Below, one piece after another: positions 1 to 9,105 of a stretch of DNA of 64,000 nucleotides. The stretch spans positions 124,001-188,000 of the forward strand of contig NZ_FOEO01000007.1 of the NCBI RefSeq assembly GCF_900110765.1, given 5' to 3'. Origin of the DNA: Pseudomonas sp. NFACC02. Lineage in GTDB: Bacteria > Pseudomonadota > Gammaproteobacteria > Pseudomonadales > Pseudomonadaceae. Position numbers and translations under genes: made by a program. Positions within the stretch are counted from its first letter, which is position 1, and every line of letters starts with the position of its first letter. The notes under the pieces are model-generated. The model made no database searches, was not told where the DNA came from, and saw nothing but the letters and a program-made list of their open reading frames with translations.

Positions 1-1
1 C

Positions 2-268
2 TGGGCGCAAGAAGTCGGCGCCAGTTCACGCACGTTGACGCGTTTGTTCAATCAGGAATTGGGCATGAGCTTCAACGCATGGCGCCAACAAGTGCGACTC
101 ATGGAGGCGCTGCCCAGGTTGCTGGGCGGCGAAAGCGTGCAGCGCGTGGCGAATGATCTGGGCTATGGCAGCGCACGGGCATTCAGTGCGATGTTCAGCC
201 GACTGTTGGGAGAAAGCCCCCGGGATTATCTGGGGGCTTTGAAGCAGCTCAGTGAATTGAAGCAATAA
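2..268 (+). CDS. AraC-family transcriptional regulator, C-terminal part (5' end outside window)
   Basis: The frame is open from the window edge and ends at 268. The visible 88 residues form the usual AraC/XylS double helix-turn-helix: the first recognition helix lies around SSRTLTRLFNQELG, and the second half carries the family signature around DLGYGSARAFSAMFSRLLGESP. This half binds DNA; the effector-binding N-terminus lies upstream of the window, so the inducer cannot be named. The gene converges on the LysE-type exporter at 313-942, leaving about 44 bases between them. Family assignment is firm and the function is otherwise open. Confidence 0.85.
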   Translation, partial: WAQEVGASSRTLTRLFNQELGMSFNAWRQQVRLMEALPRLLGGESVQRVANDLGYGSARAFSAMFSRLLGESPRDYLGALKQLSELKQ

Positions 269-312
269 CTGCCCCCCTGAAACACCCCAAAGCCCACGCC
301 CGCCGGAGGCAA

Positions 313-942
313 TCAACTGGCCTGGGTAAACGCCAGCTTCACACCCAGCGCCACCAGAACCCCGCCCATCGCGCGGTCAAACCAGTGCCCCATGCGGGCG
401 AAGCCTGCACGCACCCGTGGCTGACTGAACAGACGCGCCACCAGGCAGAACCAGACGCCTGTCGCGATCGCCAGATAGACGCCATAGCCCGCCTGAACCA
501 GCATCGGCGTGTGCGGATCGATCACCACGGTAAACAACGAGAGGAAGAACAACGTCGCCTTGGGGTTCAGGCCGTTGGTCACGAAGCCGGCCGTGAAGGC
601 ACCGCGCGCCGTGCGCTCACCCTTGGCGATGTCCACTGGCGCATCCGAGGCGCTCGCGGGCCTGGCGCGCAGGGCCTTGATCCCGATGTACAAAAGATAA
701 GCGGCAGCCGCCCATTTCAAAGCGTTGAACAGCACGATCGATTGCGAAACGATCAGCCCGATACCGAGCAGCGAGTAGCCGACGTGCAGAAAAATCGCCG
801 TCCCCACGCCCATGGCGGTGTAAGTACCCGCCTTGCGGCCATGGGTCACGCTTTCACGTACCACCACGGCGAAGTCGGGACCGGGACTGGCGACTGCCAA
901 CAGGTGGATAAGGGCAACGGTAAGAAACTCGGTCCAGTACAT
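313..942 (-). CDS. LysE/RhtB-family amino-acid exporter
   Basis: A 209-residue integral membrane protein opening with the family N-terminus, including the SPGPDFAVVVRES motif around residues 19-31 that is typical of LysE/RhtB exporters. Hydrophobic stretches fit the usual six helices and the length is normal for the family (about 205-210). A second family motif (NGLNPKATLFFLSLF) lies around residues 123-137. Such proteins export amino acids such as homoserine, threonine or lysine across the inner membrane; the substrate here cannot be read from sequence. The start at 942 has a good GGAG 6-7 bases upstream. It is divergent from the hydroxyacid dehydrogenase at 1031. Confidence 0.88.
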   Translation of the reverse strand: MYWTEFLTVALIHLLAVASPGPDFAVVVRESVTHGRKAGTYTAMGVGTAIFLHVGYSLLGIGLIVSQSIVLFNALKWAAAAYLLYIGIKALRARPASASDAPVDIAKGERTARGAFTAGFVTNGLNPKATLFFLSLFTVVIDPHTPMLVQAGYGVYLAIATGVWFCLVARLFSQPRVRAGFARMGHWFDRAMGGVLVALGVKLAFTQAS

Positions 943-1030
943 AGGGGACTCCAGGCGTTTTTACGAGCGGCAGGCTCTGGTAGGCTCGCTACCTTACGCC
1001 TCCCACTCACCGAGCAAAAGGTACAGCTGA

Positions 1031-1996
1031 ATGTCGAGTCAAAGCAGAGCCGTTTTCCTGGATCACACCTCCCTGGACCTCGGCGATCTGGACCTTGCCC
1101 CCTGGCGTGAAACCTTCAGCGAGTTGATCCTGCATGCCAGTTCCACGGCGGATCAGGTGATCGAAAGGCTGCAAGGCGCGCAAGTGGCGATCTCCAACAA
1201 GATCGTGATTGATGCCGCCACGTTCGCAGCCTGTCCCGACCTCAAGCTCATATTGGTGACAGCGACCGGGGTCAACAATATTGACCTTGAAGCCGCCCGC
1301 CAGCACGGCGTCGTGGTGAGCAACTGCCAAGGCTACGGCACGCCGTCGGTGGCCCAACACACCTTGATGCTGCTGTTGGCGATGGCCACGCGACTGCCGG
1401 ACTACCAGCAAGCCATTCATCAGGGCCTGTGGCAGAAGTCCAGACAGTTTTGTCTGCTGGATTTCCCGATAGTGGAACTCGAAGGCAAGACCTTGGGCCT
1501 GCTGGGGCACGGCGAGTTGGGTGGGGCTGTCGCGAAGCTCGCCGAAGCCTTCGGCATGCGTGTTCTGCTGGGCCAGATTCCTGGCCGCGCTGCTCGCCCG
1601 GACCGTGTTCCATTGCACGAACTGTTGCCGCAAGTGGACGCCCTGACGCTCCACTGCCCACTCAACGAGCACACCCGCGACATGATCGGCGCCCACGAAC
1701 TGAGCCTGATGAAGCCCAAAGCGTTCATCGTCAACACGGCCCGGGGCGGCCTGATCAATGAGCAGGCGCTGGCCGACGCCCTGCGCAACGGCCACCTCGC
1801 TGGCGCCGCGACCGACGTATTGACCGTGGAGCCTCCGGTGAACGGCAACCCTCTGCTGTCGGGCGACATTCCTCGCCTGATCATCACCCCGCACAGCGCC
1901 TGGGGCAGTCAGGAAGCACGGCAGCGTATCGTGGGCCAGGTGAACGAGAATGCGCTGGCGTTTTATGCGGGCAAGCCGGTCCGGGTTGTCAGCTAA
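1031..1996 (+). CDS. D-2-hydroxyacid dehydrogenase (glycerate/hydroxypyruvate type)
   Basis: 321 residues with the D-isomer-specific 2-hydroxyacid dehydrogenase layout: split catalytic domain around a Rossmann fold. The dinucleotide loop is GLLGHGELGG (about 156-165). The catalytic Arg is R238 (NTARGGLINE), the Glu E267 (TVEPP) and the His H288 (TPHSAW). The expected reaction is NAD(P)H-dependent reduction of a 2-keto acid such as hydroxypyruvate or glyoxylate to the D-hydroxy acid. The family does not allow a confident substrate call. ATG at 1031 is preceded by AAAGG. It is a single gene, divergent from the LysE exporter. Confidence 0.88.
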   Translation: MSSQSRAVFLDHTSLDLGDLDLAPWRETFSELILHASSTADQVIERLQGAQVAISNKIVIDAATFAACPDLKLILVTATGVNNIDLEAARQHGVVVSNCQGYGTPSVAQHTLMLLLAMATRLPDYQQAIHQGLWQKSRQFCLLDFPIVELEGKTLGLLGHGELGGAVAKLAEAFGMRVLLGQIPGRAARPDRVPLHELLPQVDALTLHCPLNEHTRDMIGAHELSLMKPKAFIVNTARGGLINEQALADALRNGHLAGAATDVLTVEPPVNGNPLLSGDIPRLIITPHSAWGSQEARQRIVGQVNENALAFYAGKPVRVVS

Positions 1997-2144
1997 GGCT
2001 CGGTGTCATCGGTAAAGATCCTGCCCGGCGGGCGGAGCTTGCGGGGTGGCGTCCCCCGGCCTGCGCCCGGAATCAAAAGCAGCAGGCCGGGAATCAAGAA
2101 CAGCACTTCCCTGATAAACTTCGCCTTTTGTCCAGGAGCCCAAG

Positions 2145-3143
2145 ATGGACCCGCGCAGTGAAGTGTTACTCCGTCAGGCCGATTTGTTTCAGGGTTCATT
2201 GCTGCTGACCGGGCTGCCTGCCGACGACCTGATGGGCACGTTGCCCAACGCTCGCGGCTGGAGCTGGCATGCCGGTGACTTTTCGGCGCTGGACGCACGC
2301 TTCACCGGCCGCACCCACTTCGGCACCGAGGCGCCGGTTGAAGCGTTCGACGCTGCCGTGCTGTTCCTGCCTAAAGCTAAAGATCTCACCGACTACCTGC
2401 TGAACGCCCTGGCTTCGCGTTTGCAGGGCCGCGAACTGTTTCTGGTTGGCGAAAAACGGGCAGGCATCGAGGCGGCCGCGCGTCAACTGAGCCCGTTTGG
2501 ACGCGCGCGCAAACTGGACAGCGCCCGCCACTGTCAGCTCTGGCAAGTCACGGTGGAAGAGGCACCGAAAGCGGTTGAGCTGAACAGCCTCGCCAGACAC
2601 TTCGAAATCGACATGGAAGGCGCACCACTCACGATAATCAGTCTGCCGGGCGTGTTCAGCCACGGCCGGCTTGACCGGGGTTCGGCGCTCTTGCTGGAGA
2701 ACCTTGACCGCTTGCCCACGGGTCACTTGCTGGATTTTGGATGCGGTGCGGGCGTGCTGGGTGCTGCGGTCAAACGCCGCAACCCGGACATGAACGTCAC
2801 CCTGCTTGATGTGGATGCCTTCGCCACCGCCAGCAGTCGGTTGACCCTGGCTGCCAATGGGCTGGAAGGTGAGGTATTGACCGGTGACGGCATCGACGCA
2901 GCGCCCCACCATCTGGACATCATTCTGACCAATCCGCCCTTTCATACCGGCGTTCACACCGACTATGCGGCCACGGAAAACCTGCTGCGAAAAGCACGCG
3001 AACATCTGAAAAAAGGCGGCGAATTGCGCTTGGTTGCCAACAGTTTTCTACGCTACCAACCGATTATCGAACAGCACCTTGGCGTATGTGCCGTCATGGC
3101 TGAAGGTCAGGGCTTCCGGATTTACCGCGCGAAACGTGCGTGA
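2145..3143 (+). CDS. rsmC: 16S rRNA (guanine1207-N2)-methyltransferase RsmC
   Basis: 332 residues, the normal RsmC length, with two tandem methyltransferase-like halves. The N-terminal half lacks a SAM site, while the C-terminal half has the SAM loop [10 protein letters not shown] (about 197-206) and the N6/N2-amine catalytic motif NPPF at residues 263-266. RsmC uses SAM to methylate G1207 of 16S rRNA in the 30S subunit. Start ATG 2145 has AGGAG 6 bases upstream. It stands alone, followed by the Mn riboswitch region. Confidence 0.9.
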   Translation: MDPRSEVLLRQADLFQGSLLLTGLPADDLMGTLPNARGWSWHAGDFSALDARFTGRTHFGTEAPVEAFDAAVLFLPKAKDLTDYLLNALASRLQGRELFLVGEKRAGIEAAARQLSPFGRARKLDSARHCQLWQVTVEEAPKAVELNSLARHFEIDMEGAPLTIISLPGVFSHGRLDRGSALLLENLDRLPTGHLLDFGCGAGVLGAAVKRRNPDMNVTLLDVDAFATASSRLTLAANGLEGEVLTGDGIDAAPHHLDIILTNPPFHTGVHTDYAATENLLRKAREHLKKGGELRLVANSFLRYQPIIEQHLGVCAVMAEGQGFRIYRAKRA

Positions 3144-3163
3144 AAATTAGCGCTTGCCGAATA

Positions 3164-3297
3164 CGATCCGTGTAGGCAGAATCCGCTCCGTCCTAGGGGA
3201 GTAGTCTCCCACGAGCGCCACGCTCGTCCGGCACGCATCAACATACTTGGTCCCCAGACCATGGTGCGTGCGACCCCAGATCTGCCTAGACGGATCG
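3164..3297 (+). promoter_or_regulatory. yybP-ykoY (Mn2+) riboswitch aptamer
   Basis: The outer P1 helix pairs 3164-3180 with 3281-3297 (CGATCCGTGTAGGCAGA against TCTGCCTAGACGGATCG, one internal mismatch region). Inside it sit the two conserved loops of the yybP-ykoY class: AGGGGAGTAG at 3195-3204 and CATACTTGGTC at 3242-3252, with the second-arm helix ACTTGGTC/GACCATGGT. These loops form the Mn2+ site in the known family. The element lies just upstream of a GDT1/UPF0016-type Mn exporter, the expected target. It was recognised by eye and no covariance model was run. Confidence 0.9.
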
Positions 3298-3335
3298 GAG
3301 GTTTGACAAGACCTATGACACGAACATCCTGACCC

Positions 3336-3379
3336 GGGGCGGGGAGGTTGTACGTGTCATAGCCGTGTCGACCCGCCCC
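3336..3379 (+). promoter_or_regulatory. Candidate expression-platform hairpins next to the RBS of the Mn exporter
   Basis: GGGGCGGG at 3336-3343 can pair perfectly with CCCGCCCC at 3372-3379, ending a few bases before the TAGGA of the exporter gene (ATG 3394). A competing helix pairs TATGACACG (3314-3322) with CGTGTCATA (3353-3361). No T-tract follows either, so control of translation initiation is more likely than transcription termination. The switching mechanism is an inference from pairing alone. Confidence 0.5.
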
Positions 3380-3393
3380 TTAGGAAAATCCTG

Positions 3394-3978
3394 ATGCTGG
3401 AATCCCTGCTGGTCCCTACCGCGGTCGTCGCACTGGCCGAAATCGGTGACAAGACCCAACTCCTTGCGCTCATCCTCGCTGCCCGCTTTCGCAAGCCATG
3501 GCCGATCATCGCCGGTATTGTCGCGGCTACGCTGGCCAACCACGCCGCAGCTGGCGCCGTCGGTGCCTGGTTCAGCAGTTTCTTTTCCGACGCCATGCTT
3601 CACTGGATACTCGCCGCGAGCTTTACCGCTACTGCGTTGTGGACGTTGGTTCCCGACAAGATGGATGACGACGAAGCCAACACCGCGCGTAAGTTCGGCC
3701 CCTTCATGACCACGTTGATTGCGTTCTTCCTCGCCGAAATCGGTGACAAGACGCAGATCGCTACGGTCATGCTGGCGGCGCAGTATTCCTACTTGTGGCT
3801 GGTGATTCTGGGCACGACGCTGGGCATGCTGATCGCCAACGTGCCGGTGGTGCTGGCGGGTAACTTCGCGGCGGAAAAACTGCCGCTCACGCTGATTCGC
3901 CGTCTGGCGGCAGGTGCGTTCTTCATCCTGGCAATCGTGGCGGTGTACAAGGCGATGCAGGTGAGCGGCTGGGTGTAA
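3394..3978 (+). CDS. GDT1/TMEM165 (UPF0016) family manganese exporter
   Basis: 194 residues with two copies of the family hallmark E-x-G-D-K-T (E16-T21 and E115-T120) in two homologous three-helix halves, joined by a short acidic loop (DDDEAN). Bacterial members such as Vibrio MneA export Mn2+ from the cytoplasm, and related proteins move Ca2+ or H+. The Mn2+ riboswitch directly upstream supports Mn2+ export and homeostasis. Length is typical. ATG 3394 follows TAGGA with about 9 bases spacing. Confidence 0.9.
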   Translation: MLESLLVPTAVVALAEIGDKTQLLALILAARFRKPWPIIAGIVAATLANHAAAGAVGAWFSSFFSDAMLHWILAASFTATALWTLVPDKMDDDEANTARKFGPFMTTLIAFFLAEIGDKTQIATVMLAAQYSYLWLVILGTTLGMLIANVPVVLAGNFAAEKLPLTLIRRLAAGAFFILAIVAVYKAMQVSGWV

Positions 3979-4074
3979 GCCGGCGCGCAAGCTCAGGCTT
4001 TTCCCGTGGCGCCTCTGGAGTTCTGGACTGCCCCGAGAATTTGGCCACCCATCCAGGCTCCTGGGCTGTCCACT

Positions 4075-4103
4075 CTGTGGGAGCGAGCAAGCTCGCCCCA
4101 CAG
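4075..4103. repeat. REP-like palindrome
   Basis: CTGTGGGAGCGAGC and GCTCGCCCCACAG face each other across two bases with one bulged A. The element lies between two convergent genes and has the GTGGGAGC edge shared by most palindromes in this window. It may also help terminate transcription. Confidence 0.6.
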
Positions 4104-4131
4104 CAGGTCTCAGCGGAGCCAGTTCAACGCC

Positions 4132-4950
4132 TTACGACTTCGGCGCCTGCTCATACAGAGGCATCACTTTCGGAATCGCGGCCTGCAGAGCGGCAATACG
4201 GTTCGCGGAAGCCGGGTGAGTGCTCATGAACTCAGGTTGCGATGCCCCGGCCTGAGCCTGCATCTTTTGCCAAAGGGTAATCGCGGCATTCGGGTTGTAA
4301 CCGGCACGCGCCGACAACTCCAGCCCCAACAGATCCGCTTCATTCTCGTTGGCCCGGCTGTTCGGCAGGGTCAGGCTGTAATTGACCACGGTGTCAGCCA
4401 ACGCGAGGCTGTCCTGCCCCAGGCCCAGCAACGACCCTGCGCCCTGCTTCGCCATCTGAATGCCGTATGCCTTGGACATGGCTTCGCGCCCGTGTTCGCG
4501 CAAGGCATGAGCGATTTCATGGCCCATCACCGCCGCCAGCTCATCATCACTCAACTTCAACGTGTCGATCAGCCCAGTGTAGACGATGATTTTGCCGCCC
4601 GGGCCGCAATTGGCGTTCAACTCATCGCTCTTAATCAGGTTCACTTCCCATTGCCACTGCGCCGCGTCCGGACGCAGCTTGGGCGCCTGGGCGATCAAGC
4701 GATTGGCGACATTCTGGACGCGCTTGGCCTCGGCACTGCTTTTGTCCAGCACGCCCTTGGTCGTGGCCTCGGCGACTGTCTGCTGATAGGACTGCGCGTA
4801 CATCTGATTGACCTGATCGGTCGACAGCATGCTGAACATGTATTGCTTGCGCTCGACTCCCACCGAATCTCCACTGGTGGTGTTGACCGCCTGACAGCCT
4901 GCGACCAGCAGCGCTGCGCTCAGCGCACAAAGAGCAAAGGTCTTACGCAT
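4132..4950 (-). CDS. M48-family metallopeptidase lipoprotein (LoiP/YcaL-like)
   Basis: 272 residues from ATG 4950 (GGAG 7 bases upstream). A longer in-frame start at 4980 would bury the signal peptide and was not used. Signal peptide with lipobox LVAGC, lipidated Cys19. The zinc protease motif HEIAH is at 144-148 and the third ligand Glu lies in the NENEAD segment (about E204). Members such as LoiP and YcaL degrade misassembled outer-membrane proteins in the periplasm. The protein is probably anchored to the outer membrane, since the residue after Cys is Gln rather than Asp. It is a single gene with a long upstream region shared with the chemoreceptor. Confidence 0.87.
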   Translation of the reverse strand: MRKTFALCALSAALLVAGCQAVNTTSGDSVGVERKQYMFSMLSTDQVNQMYAQSYQQTVAEATTKGVLDKSSAEAKRVQNVANRLIAQAPKLRPDAAQWQWEVNLIKSDELNANCGPGGKIIVYTGLIDTLKLSDDELAAVMGHEIAHALREHGREAMSKAYGIQMAKQGAGSLLGLGQDSLALADTVVNYSLTLPNSRANENEADLLGLELSARAGYNPNAAITLWQKMQAQAGASQPEFMSTHPASANRIAALQAAIPKVMPLYEQAPKS

Positions 4951-5243
4951 GGTGTATCTCCATGAAAACAAGGCGCCCATCCTAGGCGGTACGCGGCTTG
5001 AGTGCCAGATAGCAGTCGATTGCCACGCAACTCGATGTCAAAAAAAGCACATCTGTAACAGCCTCAAGACACACTTTTCTCTCTTTCGAGACTCATCACT
5101 CTCCTTTGAATCCGGGCTGTTCAGCCAACGTTTCCAAAAGCGACCCTCAGACACTAAAAACGGCCATTTCATCGGTTTTGCCTCATGGAAGACCGGGGCG
5201 AGACGATACCTCATTCAGGCGTAATTCCACGTCCGGAGTCCCT

Positions 5244-7385
5244 ATGAAGTTCAAGTCGATCCAGTTTTCCGTGGCCGCACTGGCGGGCGCCATCGTACTC
5301 AGCGTCGTGGTGGCGCTCGTTCTTTATGCGCTCTTTTCCGGGGCGCGCACACAGGCGCTGGTGGAACAACGCACCACCGCCCAATTCGAGCAAGCCATCG
5401 AGCAACGCCTGACGGCCATCGCCCGTGCGCAAGCCAGCGACATTCAGCGCGAACTGGAAGCTCCGCTCAACACGGCCGCCGGACTGGCCACGACCAACGC
5501 CGTCATCGGCATGAAGGACGCCAAGGGCGAACCCCAGTTGAAGATCAGCCGGGAACAGTTGCTCAACGTTCTGCATGAAACGGTCGCGCGCAACCCGAAA
5601 ATTCTGGGCGCCTACATCGGCTGGGAGCCTAACGCTCTCGACCACAACGACGCCGCTTACGCCGAAGCACCGATCAACGGCGTGGACCCCAAGAACGGCC
5701 GGTTCATGCCTTGGTGGTATCGCAAGCCTGACGGCAGCCTCAACCTGGAAAAACTGGCGAGCCTGGAGGACCAGAAAATCCTGTCCACGGGTATTCGCTC
5801 CAGTGAGTATTACTTGTGCTCTCGGGAAACCCGCAAACCCTGCGTGATCGATCCGGCGCCTTATAAAGTGGGCGACAAGATGGTCATGCTCTCCTCGTTC
5901 ATCGAGCCGATCATGCTGGACGGCCAGTTTCAGGGCATCGTCGGGGCCGATCTGTCGGTGAACTTCATTCAGGACATGCTCGAAAACGCGGACAAAAAGC
6001 TCTATGACGGCGCTGGCGACCTGGCGCTGATCGCCACCAATGGACGCCTCGTCGCCTACACCCATGACACCAGCAAACTCGGGGAGAAGGCCAGCGACAT
6101 CCTTGATGCGAACGAAGCCGCCAACCTGACGAACCTCACAAAAGGGGAAGTGCGCTACGACATCGACAGGGAACATGGCCACATCGAGCTGTACCTGCCC
6201 TTTGGCATCGGCAACACGGACGCGCGCTGGACACTGATGATTCGCATGCCGGTCAGCGCGGTAATGGCCGACCTGCAGAAGCTGCAGAGCGATCTGTCGC
6301 ATCAGCGCGACACGGACATTTTCGGAATGACCGTGGTCGGCCTGTTGATCGCCGCATTGGGCCTGCTGATCGTCTGGTTCGTCGGTCGTGGCATCGCCCG
6401 TCCGCTGAAGCAGATGGTTGCCATGCTCGACGACATTGCTCAGGGCGAAGGTGATCTCACGCGCCGCCTGACCAGTGATCGCGCCGACGAGCTTGGCGCG
6501 ATCGCCAACGGTTTCAACACCTTCCTGAGCAAGCTGCAGGTCATGATCAGTCAGGTGGTGACGTCGGTGCAGAAGGTCAGCGATTCGTCCGAGCACACCG
6601 CCGACATTGCGATTCGCACCAACAACGGTGTGCACAAACAGATGGCGGAGATCGATCTGGTCGCGACCGCCGTGCACGAGATGACGGCGACCGCGCAAGA
6701 CGTCGCGCGCAACGCGACTCAGGCCGCGCAAGCCGCCAACCATGCAGACGACGCCGCCAATCAGGGCATGCGCATCGTCCACAACACCTCGACCTCCATC
6801 AGCGAGCTCGCGGTGGAGATCGGCCGGGCGGTGGGCGTGGTGCAGACACTGGCCAAGGACAGTGAAAACATCAATGCGATCCTCACAGCCATTCGCGGGA
6901 TCGCCGAGCAGACCAACCTGCTGGCGCTGAACGCTGCGATTGAGGCCGCTCGTGCCGGCGAGCAGGGGCGCGGGTTTGCGGTGGTGGCCGACGAAGTGCG
7001 CAACCTGGCGCAGAAAACTCAGCAAGCGACCGAAGAAATCCAGACCATGATCCAGCAGTTGCAAAGCGGAACGCGGCAGGTGGTGAAGGTCATGGAAGAC
7101 AGCCAGAGCAAGACCGACGAGAGCGTGGGTCATGCCGCCGAGGCTGCGCAGGCGCTGCAAAGCATTACCCAGGCCGTATCGGTGATCAACGACATGAATA
7201 CTCAGATCGCCAGCGCGGCGGAGGAGCAAAGCGCGGTCGCCGATGACATCAACCGTAACGTGATCAACATCGGCCAGGTGGCGAACGAAGTGGCGAGCGG
7301 CGCGGATGAATCGAGCCAGGCGAGCGCCGAATTGACCAAACTTGCAGAGCAGCAGCGCCGGCTGATCAATCAGTTCAGGGTGTGA
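5244..7385 (+). CDS. Methyl-accepting chemotaxis protein with periplasmic dCache domain
   Basis: 713 residues from ATG 5244 (CCGGAG 7 bases upstream); an upstream in-frame ATG at 5106 adds a polar leader before the first membrane helix and is unlikely. Layout: TM1 about 8-30, a roughly 320-residue periplasmic sensor of double-Cache type (AYIGWEP and WWYRKPDG motifs), TM2 about 358-380, HAMP, then the signalling hairpin tip [20 protein letters not shown] near 551-570. Aromatic and acidic pocket residues resemble amine/polyamine or amino-acid dCache receptors, but the ligand is not determinable. It couples to CheA/CheW at the pole. It has no CheR-tethering C-terminal pentapeptide (it ends NQFRV). 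Confidence 0.92.
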   Translation: MKFKSIQFSVAALAGAIVLSVVVALVLYALFSGARTQALVEQRTTAQFEQAIEQRLTAIARAQASDIQRELEAPLNTAAGLATTNAVIGMKDAKGEPQLKISREQLLNVLHETVARNPKILGAYIGWEPNALDHNDAAYAEAPINGVDPKNGRFMPWWYRKPDGSLNLEKLASLEDQKILSTGIRSSEYYLCSRETRKPCVIDPAPYKVGDKMVMLSSFIEPIMLDGQFQGIVGADLSVNFIQDMLENADKKLYDGAGDLALIATNGRLVAYTHDTSKLGEKASDILDANEAANLTNLTKGEVRYDIDREHGHIELYLPFGIGNTDARWTLMIRMPVSAVMADLQKLQSDLSHQRDTDIFGMTVVGLLIAALGLLIVWFVGRGIARPLKQMVAMLDDIAQGEGDLTRRLTSDRADELGAIANGFNTFLSKLQVMISQVVTSVQKVSDSSEHTADIAIRTNNGVHKQMAEIDLVATAVHEMTATAQDVARNATQAAQAANHADDAANQGMRIVHNTSTSISELAVEIGRAVGVVQTLAKDSENINAILTAIRGIAEQTNLLALNAAIEAARAGEQGRGFAVVADEVRNLAQKTQQATEEIQTMIQQLQSGTRQVVKVMEDSQSKTDESVGHAAEAAQALQSITQAVSVINDMNTQIASAAEEQSAVADDINRNVINIGQVANEVASGADESSQASAELTKLAEQQRRLINQFRV

Positions 7386-7846
7386 TGAGTTTCAGTAGGG
7401 CGCCAGCTTTCTGAGTGGGAGCCGGCTTGCTGGCGAATGCAGGGTGTCAGTCAACATATTCGTGAATGATGCACCGCATTCGCCAGAAAGCCGGCTCCCA
7501 CAGGTACTGCGCCAGCCGCGAATCCGGGTAACGCTGCAATACCTGCGGGAGCAGTCCGAGGTTACGAGGGCCGCGAACGCGGTGGTTCATTCATCCTCGA
7601 CGTCACAGACTTACCGCATTCGTCGGAATGCCGGCCCATCCCAAGCCGGCTCCCACAGGTTCGGCGCACAGCCGCCAATCCGGGTAACGCTGCAATACCT
7701 GTGGGAGCAGTCCGAGGTTACGAGGGCCGCGAACGCGGTGGTTCATTCATCCTCGATGTCACAGACTCACCGCATTCGTCGGAATGCCGGCCCAGACCAA
7801 GCCAGCTCCCACAGGTTCGGCGCACAGCCTGAGATAGGCACCCGTA
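7386..7846. repeat. REP-type palindromes with a 156-bp tandem duplication
   Basis: This 461-base gap holds no gene. It opens with a GTGGGAGCCGGCTTGCTGGCGAA palindrome half and its partner around 7418-7500. Then a unit starting AATCCGGGTAACGCTGCAAT begins at 7521 and again at 7677, a period of 156 bases with few differences, ending near 7830. Each unit contains GTCCGAGGTTACGAGGGC, also found in the 10.3-kb array. The open frame running through it simply translates the same repeat twice. Confidence 0.8.
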
Positions 7847-8476
7847 TTAAAGCGGCGTCAGGCATTCCGGCGCATTGAGCTTCGGGTCATTCACCAGGTT
7901 GGCCAAGGGACGCTCACGCAGCGGCATCTGGGGGGCCGCCAGTAACGACTGCAACGTCACCAGCGAGCTGTCAGGGTCAAGCCAGGCAGCCTGCCCTTCG
8001 GCATTGAGAATCAACGGCCGGCGCTGGCTCATGGCCGATTGCGTCACCACGGCCACGCTCAAATAGACGTGTTCTTCCACCGGATAAGCCTCCCAGATCG
8101 CCGCGAAATACAACGTGGAGCCTTCCGCAGGGGTCAGCCAGAATGGCCGCTTGCGCACCGAGCCGCGCCACTCGTAGAAACCGTTGGCGGGGAGCAGGCA
8201 CCGGCGCTCACGAAACGCCTGACGGAACATGGGTTGCTCGGCCAGGGTTTCCGCCCGCGCGTGGGCAGGCGTGCGCGACAGGTCGGTCAGCCACGGCGGG
8301 GTCAGCCCCCAGCGAGCCCGCGCGACGCCTCGCGCGCCCTCTTCTCCCGCCAGCGCACGCACCATCAACACCGAATCGGCGGGGGAAATATTCCACTGCG
8401 CCTGCTGATCCGCTGGAAATCCGGGCAAGGCCGCAAACGCGGGCGTCCAACGAAACAGCGCATAACGTCCACACAT
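7847..8476 (-). CDS. yedK: SRAP (SOS response-associated peptidase / HMCES-YedK) family protein, variant active site
   Basis: 209 residues starting MCGRYA, so Cys2, which forms the thiazolidine crosslink to abasic DNA in YedK/HMCES, is present after Met removal. The Glu of the (F/Y)EW motif is E102 and WGLTPPW is at 56-62. Two usual active-site residues are not in place: the Asn of NARxE is His72 (AHARAET), and the His of IHDRMP aligns with Ser150 in MSQRRP. YedK normally shields abasic sites in single-stranded DNA. This variant may retain Cys-based crosslinking but not efficient reversal, which is an inference. Length is near the family norm of about 200-230. Confidence 0.85.
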   Translation of the reverse strand: MCGRYALFRWTPAFAALPGFPADQQAQWNISPADSVLMVRALAGEEGARGVARARWGLTPPWLTDLSRTPAHARAETLAEQPMFRQAFRERRCLLPANGFYEWRGSVRKRPFWLTPAEGSTLYFAAIWEAYPVEEHVYLSVAVVTQSAMSQRRPLILNAEGQAAWLDPDSSLVTLQSLLAAPQMPLRERPLANLVNDPKLNAPECLTPL

Positions 8477-8527
8477 GGGCTCAGGGCAACTCTTCTGAAA
8501 AGCGAATGAAGCGGCGCAGGACGAGCC

Positions 8528-8788
8528 TCAGCACAACAACACATCAGGGTAACTGTCAGGTTCGTCGCCCGACAACGGAAAGGCGCCATTGTACTCAGTG
8601 ATCAACTGCCGCGCCCGCTCAGCCTGCTCATCCTCGACCGCCAGCCCTAGCAGGCCGAATACCGGCAACTCGCCGATGCCGCCCAGCAAGTGGCGCCCGG
8701 TGATATGCGACTCGATACCCTCGCTGGCAAGCATGGACTGCAACAACTCGCCTTCCATCATGTTTTCCGGTTCATAGATTTTGCGCAT
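8528..8788 (-). CDS. DUF2007 domain-containing small protein
   Basis: 86 residues from ATG 8788; longer in-frame starts run through the upstream gene and are unlikely. The DUF2007 pattern is clear: xxIYEPENMMEGELLQSMLASEGIxSxITG at the N-terminus, followed by LAVEDEQAERARQLI. The fold is ferredoxin-like and PII-signal-transducer-like, of unknown role. Its ATG shares one base with the TGA of the cysteine-rich gene upstream (TGATG), so the two are translationally coupled. Confidence 0.85.
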   Translation of the reverse strand: MRKIYEPENMMEGELLQSMLASEGIESHITGRHLLGGIGELPVFGLLGLAVEDEQAERARQLITEYNGAFPLSGDEPDSYPDVLLC

Positions 8789-8979
8789 CAGTCGTTCTCG
8801 GCACGGACATCCAGATCCCATTGTTCGCCATCGGTCTCCAGGTGAAATTCGATGGGACGACAGCACACATGACAATCTTCAATAAAATTGTGGTCGCCTT
8901 CCGACAGATCAAGAACCGTCTCGCCCGGTTCGCCGCAATAGGGACACTCGTAAGGCGCTGCAGGTTGTATTTCGTGCAT
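8788..8979 (-). CDS. CPXCG-motif cysteine-rich small protein
   Basis: 63 residues from ATG 8979, with GGAG 7 bases upstream; a GTG three bases further upstream is a poorer choice. It contains two Cys pairs, CPYCG at about 12-16 and CHVC at 36-39, a zinc-ribbon-like arrangement typical of the CPXCG family. Function unknown, probably a small zinc-binding cytoplasmic protein. It forms a two-gene coupled unit with the DUF2007 gene. Confidence 0.85.
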   Translation of the reverse strand: MHEIQPAAPYECPYCGEPGETVLDLSEGDHNFIEDCHVCCRPIEFHLETDGEQWDLDVRAEND

Positions 8980-9105
8980 CACAGTCTCCGAGAGCAGTTT
9001 TGCGTATAATCGCCGACTCGTTTGCAGGCCGAGCTTTATTTCTCAACATCCGGGCGTATGCCGGACTCGACCTACCTTTACCCTAGCCGTTTCCGACAAG
9101 AGAGC

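Noticed and set aside
5211-7229. 672-codon open frame antisense to the Cache chemoreceptor
   Set aside because: Produced by high GC third positions opposite a real gene; no ribosome site, His/Arg-rich composition and no motifs.
7444-7878. 144-codon open frame in the repeat region
   Set aside because: It translates the 156-bp tandem repeat twice and runs into the SRAP gene antisense.
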